From positions 1,462,005-1,526,004 of the forward strand of contig NZ_SDOZ01000002.1 of assembly GCF_004134775.1 (NCBI RefSeq): 64,000 nt of DNA, written 5' to 3'. The translations under genes were made by a program, and so were the position numbers. Under the pieces are notes generated by a model. The model did not search any database and was not told the DNA's origin. It worked only from the letters and a program-made list of their open reading frames with translations. Position 1 is the first letter of the stretch, and each line of letters opens with the position of its first letter. Source of the stretch: Candidatus Borkfalkia ceftriaxoniphila (GTDB taxonomy: Bacteria; Bacillota; Clostridia; Christensenellales; Borkfalkiaceae). This document shows, piece after piece, positions 58,350-64,000 of the stretch.

Positions 58350-60107
58350 ATGAAACACACTTTAAGTTATATCGAGGGGCATCCGAGGCCGCAATTCACG
58401 CGTCGCGCCTTTATATCGCTTGACGGGGAATGGGACTTTTGTTTCGATGAAAAAAATTGCGGAAAAGCGGATCGTTTCTATCGGGATTTCCCCGCAAAAC
58501 CGAGAAAAATACGCGTTCCCTACGCTTACCAGAGCGAGGCGAGCGGCATAGGCGAAGAGAGAAAATGCGACGTCGTCTGGTATCGGAAAAGAACGAAGGT
58601 CAGCGTCCCCGCAGGTAAGCGCGCGCTTTTACATTTCGAGGGCGCGGACTATCTTGCCGAAGTCTGGATAAACGGCGCATTTGTCGGCAGCCATAAGGGA
58701 GCGTACGCGCGCTTTACCTTCGACATATCTGAGTATCTGTCGGGAGAAGATGCGGAGATCGTCGTGCGCAGCGAGGATACGGAATCGTGTGCGCAGCCGC
58801 GCGGAAAGCAAAAGTGGGAGGCGCGGCCTTTCGGTTGCTGGTACACCGAAACGACGGGCATCTGGAAGAGCGTATGGCTGGAATACGTAGGGAAGAGTTA
58901 TCTCGAGCGCGCCAAGATCACGGCGGATATTTCCGACTATTCCGCGAGATTCGAGTACGATATCGCGGGTTTTCGGGACGATCTCCGGCTGAAAACGAGG
59001 ATTTCGTTTAACGGAACGACCGTCGCGGAGGACGAATGCGCCGTGTGCCGCCCGCATGTCGCTCAAACTTTCGATCTGACTTCGGAAACAGATCCGTTCA
59101 AAAAACATTTCTGGTTTCCGCACGCGCCCGAATTGTACGACGTGGAATATTTCCTGTATGAAAACGGGAAGGAGATCGACCGAGCCGCATCCTATTTCGG
59201 GCTGGTCGGTTATAAAACGGAACAAAACAACGTGACGGTCAACGACTATCCCGTGTATTTGAAAATGGTGCTCGATCAGGGCTATTTCCCGCGCGGCTGG
59301 TACACGCCCGACGAAGAGCAGATCGTAAACGACGTGCAGGCGGTGCGCGCGCTGGGCCTCAACGGCGTCCGCAAGCATCAGAAGATCGAGGACGAACGCT
59401 TTTATTATTACTGCGACGTACTCGGGCTGTACGTATGGCTGGAAATGCCCTCCGCGTTCGAGTATTCTGACGGGGCTGCCGTAGAATTTACCGCCCAGTG
59501 GCTGGAGATCCTGCGACAGTACGAAAATCATCCGTCGATCATGGCGCTCGTTCCCTTTAACGAAAGTTGGGGCATTCCGCAGGTGTTTTCCGATCTTCGG
59601 CAGCAGGATTTTTCGCGCGGCGTTTATCGCCTGAGCAAAGCGTTGCTGCCCGAAAAACTCGTGATTTCCAACGACGGATGGGAGCATACCGAAAGCGACG
59701 TCGTGACCCTGCACAATTACGCCGAAAACGGCGAACAACTCAAAGCGGTATATGATTCGTTGGAGGACGCCCTGCAAAACAACAAGACGGCGGGCGTTCC
59801 GCACAAATTCGCCTTCGCAAAGGGATTTTCGTATGCGGGCCAGCCTGTGATGCTCTCGGAATTTGCGGGCATCAGTTTCGAAAAGGACCGCGCGAAGGGC
59901 TGGGGCTACGGCGAACCCGTCAAGGACGAGCAGAGTTTTCTCGCGCGCCTATCCTCCCTCGTATCCGCCGTCCGCGCGGAAAAGGGCTTTTGCGGCTACT
60001 GCATAACGCAACTGACGGACGTGCAGCACGAGATCAACGGGCTGTTCGATTTTCAGCGGCGCTGCAAAGTGGATCAGGAAAAATTAAAACGAATTTTCTC
60101 GGAATAA
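58350..60107 (+). CDS. Glycoside hydrolase family 2 enzyme
   Basis: The start is ATG 58350 behind GTGAGGT; the frame runs from 58335 via a TTG. The product has 585 residues and the GH2 layout: N-terminal jelly-roll sugar-binding domain (about 15-175; DGEWDFCFDE, HFEGADYLAEVWING), an Ig-like domain, and the TIM barrel with acid/base Glu in FNESWG (near 405) and nucleophile Glu in LSEFAG (near 504). No signal peptide is present, so it is cytoplasmic. Specificity (beta-galactoside, -glucuronide or -mannoside) is unresolved; it is a short GH2 without the extra C-terminal domains of LacZ. It lies convergent to the LacI gene. Confidence 0.92.
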   Translation: MKHTLSYIEGHPRPQFTRRAFISLDGEWDFCFDEKNCGKADRFYRDFPAKPRKIRVPYAYQSEASGIGEERKCDVVWYRKRTKVSVPAGKRALLHFEGADYLAEVWINGAFVGSHKGAYARFTFDISEYLSGEDAEIVVRSEDTESCAQPRGKQKWEARPFGCWYTETTGIWKSVWLEYVGKSYLERAKITADISDYSARFEYDIAGFRDDLRLKTRISFNGTTVAEDECAVCRPHVAQTFDLTSETDPFKKHFWFPHAPELYDVEYFLYENGKEIDRAASYFGLVGYKTEQNNVTVNDYPVYLKMVLDQGYFPRGWYTPDEEQIVNDVQAVRALGLNGVRKHQKIEDERFYYYCDVLGLYVWLEMPSAFEYSDGAAVEFTAQWLEILRQYENHPSIMALVPFNESWGIPQVFSDLRQQDFSRGVYRLSKALLPEKLVISNDGWEHTESDVVTLHNYAENGEQLKAVYDSLEDALQNNKTAGVPHKFAFAKGFSYAGQPVMLSEFAGISFEKDRAKGWGYGEPVKDEQSFLARLSSLVSAVRAEKGFCGYCITQLTDVQHEINGLFDFQRRCKVDQEKLKRIFSE

Positions 60108-60109
60108 CG

Positions 60110-60147
60110 AAAAAAGACCGGCGTCGGATGATGTCGGTCTTTTTTTA
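60110..60147. terminator. Bidirectional terminator
   Basis: AAAAAAGACCG and CGGTCTTTTTTT arms (60110-60120, 60135-60146) enclose a 14-nt loop region. It separates the GH2 gene from the convergent LacI gene. Confidence 0.85.
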
Positions 60148-60155
60148 TGCGCAAA

Positions 60156-61199
60156 CTATACGAGGGGCGACCGCAACAGGGGCATGGTCGTTTCTCTTTG
60201 GATGTAATTGCAGAAAATTCCTATCGTGCGGCTTTGCAGCGCGGGGTTGGAGATGCGGTCCATCAAAGTGCATACCGCCTGCCTTCCCAAGACTTGTTTG
60301 TCTATATTGATGGTGGAAAGTTTGGGCGAACTCAAACGGCTTTCGGGAATGTTGTCGAATCCCAACACGTTGATTTTGTCGAGGTGCAGTTTTTTCATCT
60401 GTTTTAAGGCGTCGATGACGGAAAGCGCGATAAAATCGTTGGCGCAGACAAAACAATCGGGCAAGCGCACAAAACGGGAGAACGCCTCCGCGAGCGCCTC
60501 CGCGCTGCCGTAGGGAAAAGAATTGTCGCGCGTTAAAGACAATTCGGGAGAATAGGGGAGGCCCTCTTCGTAGAGTGCCTCGCGCATTCCCAGAAAACGT
60601 TCGTAAAAACTTTTGCAGTTGCGCGGATTTCCGATAAAGGAAAAGTCGTCCGCGCCCGCCGCGATAAGTTTTTTGCAGGCTGATCTGACGGCATTCACAT
60701 TGTCGGGTAGTACGATATCGTATTCACCGTTCAAATCTTCATCGCCGTAAAAATGATCCATAAAAACGGTGGGGATGCCCAGCGACAAGATCTTGTCCGC
60801 ACTCCTGCGCGTGAAGAATTCGATGCAGATGATGCCGTTTACGTCGAACTGCCGAATGTATTCTTTCAGCGTTTCCAGATCGGAATTGGGGCGGAATATA
60901 TATTGCAGCACTTCGAGCGAGTGCCCCTCCGCCTCGGACATGATGCCGCGGATGAGATAGATATAGTAGTTTGCCGAAATCAGCGGAACGGAGGAAAGAA
61001 TCAGGATTTTCCCCTCCTCGGCAGCACTCTTTTCGGGGGCAATGACATCGAAACTTTTATAACCCATACGCACGGCGGTATCCAGTACGAGCCTGCGCGT
61101 CTTTGCGGGCACGTATTTGCCGTTGAGCGCTTTGGAAACGGTGTTGCGCGAAAGATGCAGCGCGCAGGCGATGTCGTTGAGTGTGATGGCTTTTTTCAT
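60156..61199 (-). CDS. LacI-family transcriptional regulator
   Basis: This 347-residue full-length LacI protein has the helix-turn-helix ITLNDIACALHLSRNTVSKA (5-24), a hinge, and a two-lobed sugar-binding domain (about 62-340; FIGNPRNCKSFYERFLGM, CFVCANDFIALSVIDAL). The ATG has AAAAGGAG upstream, unlike the shorter LacI at 31820. It is divergent from the second LplBC importer and probably regulates it and the GH2 gene. Its minus-strand promoter is TTGCCA, 17 bp, TATGAT (61218-61246). Confidence 0.93.
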   Translation of the reverse strand: MKKAITLNDIACALHLSRNTVSKALNGKYVPAKTRRLVLDTAVRMGYKSFDVIAPEKSAAEEGKILILSSVPLISANYYIYLIRGIMSEAEGHSLEVLQYIFRPNSDLETLKEYIRQFDVNGIICIEFFTRRSADKILSLGIPTVFMDHFYGDEDLNGEYDIVLPDNVNAVRSACKKLIAAGADDFSFIGNPRNCKSFYERFLGMREALYEEGLPYSPELSLTRDNSFPYGSAEALAEAFSRFVRLPDCFVCANDFIALSVIDALKQMKKLHLDKINVLGFDNIPESRLSSPKLSTINIDKQVLGRQAVCTLMDRISNPALQSRTIGIFCNYIQRETTMPLLRSPLV

Positions 61200-61217
61200 C
61201 TAATTCTCCTTTTCTCT

Positions 61218-61246
61218 ATCATATCATACTCTGCGCGTTTTGGCAA
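61218..61246 (-). promoter_or_regulatory. Promoter of the LacI gene (60156-61199)
   Basis: Minus-strand TTGCCA, a 17-bp spacer and TATGAT; a second TATGAT overlaps by one base. Confidence 0.6.
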
Positions 61247-61324
61247 GAAAGAAATACGTATGTAACAATTTATTTAAATAATTTTACATATGCACAAAAA
61301 CGTGACAATATTTTTCTGTTTATC

Positions 61325-61352
61325 TTGATTTTCGCAAGCAGAAAGTTATAAT
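61325..61352 (+). promoter_or_regulatory. Promoter of the second LplBC importer
   Basis: TTGATT (61325-61330), a 16-bp spacer and TATAAT (61347-61352), 22 bp before the ATG. Confidence 0.6.
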
Positions 61353-61374
61353 ATGTGCAGAAGGAGGGGCAAAA

Positions 61375-62316
61375 ATGGAGCAAGTGAAAAAGACAAAAAT
61401 TTCCTTGAATGAAATCAAGAAGCGGCAAAAAAGAAACTATATCCTGTGGCTTTTCGTGCTGCCTGCCTTTTTGTTTATTCTGATATTCAACTACGTTCCC
61501 ATGTACGGGGTCCTTATCGCCTTTCAGGATTTTGTGCCCGGGGATGAGATCCTGTCCGCCTCGACCATCTGGGTGGGATTGGCAAACTTTCAAATGTTTT
61601 TCGAAGATTACATGTTTTTGACGCTGCTCGAAAATACATTCCTTCTCTGTTTCTGGGGATTCGTCATCGGTTTTCCGCTGCCCGTCGCAATCGCGCTGAT
61701 GCTCAATTCCATGCGCAATAAACAGGCTTCGCGTATCATTCAGATCATCTATTATATCCCGCACTTTATTTCGCTCGTCGTCATGGTGGGCATGCTCTAT
61801 CTCTTTTTCGGGCAGTTCGGACTGGTCAACAACGTGCTGGACGTCTTGGGGCTGTCGCGCTATTCCTTTTTTCTGGAAGAGGACGCGTTCCGACCGCTGT
61901 ATATTTTTTCGGGCGTATGGCAGGATTTCGGCTGGAACGCGATCATTTACCTCGCGGCGCTCTCGGGCGTAGACCCCCAGCAGCACGAGGCGGCGCTCAT
62001 CGACGGCGCGTCCCGCCTGCGCCGCGTGTTCGCCATCGACTTTCCCGCCATTGCGGGCACGGTGTCGATCCTGCTCATCCTCTCCATCGGCAATCTCATC
62101 TCGGTGGGCTATGAAAAAGTTTTGCTCATGCAGACGGACGCAAATGTGGGAAAATCTGAAGTGATCATGACTTTCGTCTATAAAAAGGGACTGACGGGCT
62201 ACGTCATGCAGGGGTATTCGACGGCGGTCGGACTGTTCAATTCGATCATCAACGTCATTCTTTTGGTCACAGCGAACGCCGTCGCCAAACTGTTCTCCAA
62301 GAACACGCTGTTTTGA
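61375..62316 (+). CDS. Sugar ABC transporter permease, LplB type
   Basis: This 313-residue permease has a short basic N-terminus (LNEIKKRQKRN), then six transmembrane helices and the EAA loop HEAALIDGASRLRRVFAI (about 204-221). GGAGGGG precedes the ATG. It is the normal-sized counterpart of the fusion protein at 2249, showing that the lipoprotein extension there is an addition. It pairs with the next permease. The substrate may be the GH2 substrate, by context. Confidence 0.93.
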   Translation: MEQVKKTKISLNEIKKRQKRNYILWLFVLPAFLFILIFNYVPMYGVLIAFQDFVPGDEILSASTIWVGLANFQMFFEDYMFLTLLENTFLLCFWGFVIGFPLPVAIALMLNSMRNKQASRIIQIIYYIPHFISLVVMVGMLYLFFGQFGLVNNVLDVLGLSRYSFFLEEDAFRPLYIFSGVWQDFGWNAIIYLAALSGVDPQQHEAALIDGASRLRRVFAIDFPAIAGTVSILLILSIGNLISVGYEKVLLMQTDANVGKSEVIMTFVYKKGLTGYVMQGYSTAVGLFNSIINVILLVTANAVAKLFSKNTLF

Positions 62317-62325
62317 GGTCGGGGT

Positions 62326-63228
62326 ATGGAACGAATGAATAAACTGAGCAAAGCCGTCTCAAAGGCAGACAGGATCTACTATATCGTCATCGACACATTT
62401 CTCATTCTCATGCTGCTCGCCATTTTGTACCCGCTTTACTTTATCGTCATCGCCTCGATCTCCGATACGGACGCCATCTTTAACGGCGAAGTGTTTCTCT
62501 ATCCCATCGGCTTTAATTTGAAAGGGTACGCCGCGCTGTTCGAAAACCGCATGATCTGGACGGGCTATCTCAATACGATCTGGTACACGCTTTTGGGAAC
62601 GGCGATCAACATTGCCGTGACCATTCCCGCGGGCTGGGCGATTTCGCGAAAAGAACTCCCGTGGCGGAAGTTTATCACCACGTATTTTATTATAACCATG
62701 TTTTTCGGGGGCGGGTTGATCCCTTTTTATCTGCTCGTATCCGATCTGGGGCTTTTGGACAATCCGCTTTCGGTCATTCTGCCGTACGGCGTTTCGGTGT
62801 GGAATATGTTTATGGTCAACGCTTTTTATTCGAGCAGCGTGCCGGACGAGATCCTGGAAGCCGCCGAAGTGGACGGTTCGGGGACGATCCGCACCTTTTT
62901 CAGCATCGTCATTCCGCTTTCCAAACCCATCATCGCGGTCATGGTGCTCTTCTACGCGGTTGCGCACTGGAACAACTATTTCAGCGCCTTGATCTTTTTG
63001 TCCGAGCAGAAGTATTTCCCTTTGCAACTCGTTCTCAGAGAGATCCTCATCATGACGGAATCGGCGGGCGGCTCGGCTGGCGACGCGGGGACTATTCTCG
63101 AACAGGCGAAACTCGCAAACTCCATCAAATATTCGTCTATTATCGTATCCACGCTGCCCATTCTGGTGCTGTATCCGTTCGTCAGTAAATTTTTCGAAAA
63201 GGGTGTCATGATCGGCGCTCTCAAATAA
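62326..63228 (+). CDS. Sugar ABC transporter permease, LplC type
   Basis: This 300-residue six-helix permease has the EAA loop LEAAEVDGSGTIRTFFSI (about 183-200). GAGGTCGGGGT lies between the preceding stop and the ATG. It completes the transmembrane channel with the LplB-type protein. The usual C-terminal KYFPLQLVLREIL block for this family is present. The binding protein gene follows after 25 bases. Confidence 0.94.
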   Translation: MERMNKLSKAVSKADRIYYIVIDTFLILMLLAILYPLYFIVIASISDTDAIFNGEVFLYPIGFNLKGYAALFENRMIWTGYLNTIWYTLLGTAINIAVTIPAGWAISRKELPWRKFITTYFIITMFFGGGLIPFYLLVSDLGLLDNPLSVILPYGVSVWNMFMVNAFYSSSVPDEILEAAEVDGSGTIRTFFSIVIPLSKPIIAVMVLFYAVAHWNNYFSALIFLSEQKYFPLQLVLREILIMTESAGGSAGDAGTILEQAKLANSIKYSSIIVSTLPILVLYPFVSKFFEKGVMIGALK

Positions 63229-63253
63229 ATCGTTTCGGTAAGGAGGTAAAACA

Positions 63254-64000
63254 TTGAAACAAAAAACCTTTGCAAAGATCGCAGGGCTCGTGCTCTCGGC
63301 GGCGCTTCTTTTTTCTGCGGTCGGCTGCGGCGGGAAGGGAAAGACGCAGGACAAGGACTGGGAAACGCTCGGCTATCAATGGGCGGATACGCAAAAACCG
63401 ATCGTAAAGGAAAAAGGGCTCGTCGAATACGAGATCCTTGCGCAGAAAAATTCGCTCACGCCCGACTATAATACGCTGAAAGTATTTCAGGATCTGTACG
63501 ACAAGACAAACGTGGATATTCATTGGAAAAATATTACGGAATCGGCGTACGCCGAGCGAAAGACGCTCATTTTAAGCGATAAGGACAATTGGCCCGACGC
63601 CATCTATCACGCCGGTTTTACTAACGCCGAGGTGGCGCGCTATTCCCGTCGCGGCACGATCCTGCCCATTTCCGATTATCTGGAATATATGCCCAATTTC
63701 AGCGCTATATTGGAGCGCCGCCCCGATATCCGCGCCGCCATCACCTCGTTCGACGGCAAGATCTACTCTCTGCCGCGCATCGACGAAATGGGGCTGACCG
63801 CCAACCCGAACCTTTTATTTATAAACAAAAATTGGTTGAACGCGCTCATCGACAGCGGCGACATCTCCTTTCTGACGCACGCGGACGTTGCGGACGGACT
63901 GCAACTGAATTTGCAGCAGATGAGCGAAATTCTGACGCTGTTCAAAGACAAGGACATGAACGGCAACGGCAAAGACGACGAGATTCCCCTAAGTTTCGTG
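63254..64000 (+). CDS. Sugar-binding lipoprotein (LplA-like), 3' end outside window
   Basis: A TTG start at 63254, seven bases after AGGAGG, opens a frame that runs off the right edge (249 codons seen). The lipoprotein signal ends FSAVGC (Cys25). The mature protein shows the family-1 binding fold (TNVDIHWKNITESAYAE, AEVARYSRRGTILPISDYL) and an EF-hand-like loop DKDMNGNGKDDEI (about 233-245), as common in LplA-type proteins that bind calcium. It delivers substrate to the permeases at 61375 and 62326. Use of TTG as start is notable but well supported by spacing. Confidence 0.9.
   Translation, partial: MKQKTFAKIAGLVLSAALLFSAVGCGGKGKTQDKDWETLGYQWADTQKPIVKEKGLVEYEILAQKNSLTPDYNTLKVFQDLYDKTNVDIHWKNITESAYAERKTLILSDKDNWPDAIYHAGFTNAEVARYSRRGTILPISDYLEYMPNFSAILERRPDIRAAITSFDGKIYSLPRIDEMGLTANPNLLFINKNWLNALIDSGDISFLTHADVADGLQLNLQQMSEILTLFKDKDMNGNGKDDEIPLSFV

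Overview
The window is a 64 kb piece of a bacterial chromosome, probably from a gut-type Bacillota/Clostridia lineage such as Christensenellales and relatives (inference). The signs are lipoprotein signal peptides, GGAGG ribosome sites, sigma-A type promoters, a T-box leader, carbohydrate ABC importers without their own ATPases, and moderately GC-rich codon use. No 16S gene or other species marker is present.

Layout. (1) 1-19.7 kb: the end of an SGNH esterase, an AraC regulator, and a long plus-strand glycan locus. The locus holds an LplB/LplC-type importer whose first permease carries an unusual lipoprotein domain, its binding protein, a surface jelly-roll protein, two paralogous TIM-barrel-like lipoproteins, an (alpha/alpha)6 glycosidase, a sugar isomerase/epimerase, a GH32, three Gfo/Idh oxidoreductases and a GH78 rhamnosidase. 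(2) 19.9-25.0 kb: housekeeping and unknown genes (trpS, a DUF5685-like protein, a J-like Cys-tailed protein, rlmD, two membrane proteins). (3) 25.0-29.9 kb: an AraC regulator divergent from a glycyl radical enzyme, its activase and a zinc dehydrogenase. (4) 30.1-42.2 kb: a maltodextrin system with a surface lipoprotein, LacI, GH13, binding protein, MalF/MalG, phosphorylase, MalQ and a small membrane protein. (5) 42.2-46.9 kb: a divergent small-gene pair, a DeoR regulator, L-rhamnose isomerase and a second GH78-like enzyme. (6) 46.9-51.0 kb: an FAD protein and T-box-controlled ilvBN. (7) 51.1-53.0 kb: a solitary fibre-like protein with a peptidase S74 chaperone end, tRNA-Val(CAC), an AT-rich patch with a frameshifted small gene, and an XRE regulator. 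(8) 53.0-58.3 kb: an Hpt protein, a REC/HD-GYP/GGDEF protein and a hybrid kinase with two periplasmic-binding domains. (9) 58.3-64 kb: a GH2 enzyme, a LacI regulator and a second LplBC importer, cut off inside its binding protein.

How it works together. Regions 1, 4, 5 and 9 describe a glycan forager: surface lipoproteins bind or cut glycans, ABC importers take up oligosaccharides (an MsmX-type ATPase must be encoded elsewhere), and cytoplasmic GH32/GH78/GH2/GH13/phosphorylase enzymes finish the work. Local AraC, LacI and DeoR regulators sit beside visible operator-like repeats. The Gfo/Idh plus epimerase set raises the possibility of oxidative, non-hydrolytic glycoside cleavage.

Main items for a second look: the lipoprotein-permease fusion; the solitary S74 fibre gene beside a tRNA; a glycyl radical enzyme with a GCIE active site but a compact activase; a phosphorelay aimed at c-di-GMP; three genes whose -10 box ends exactly 6 nt before ATG (probable leaderless mRNAs); a Cys-rich insertion in IlvB; and a phased decamer array upstream of the rhamnose genes.
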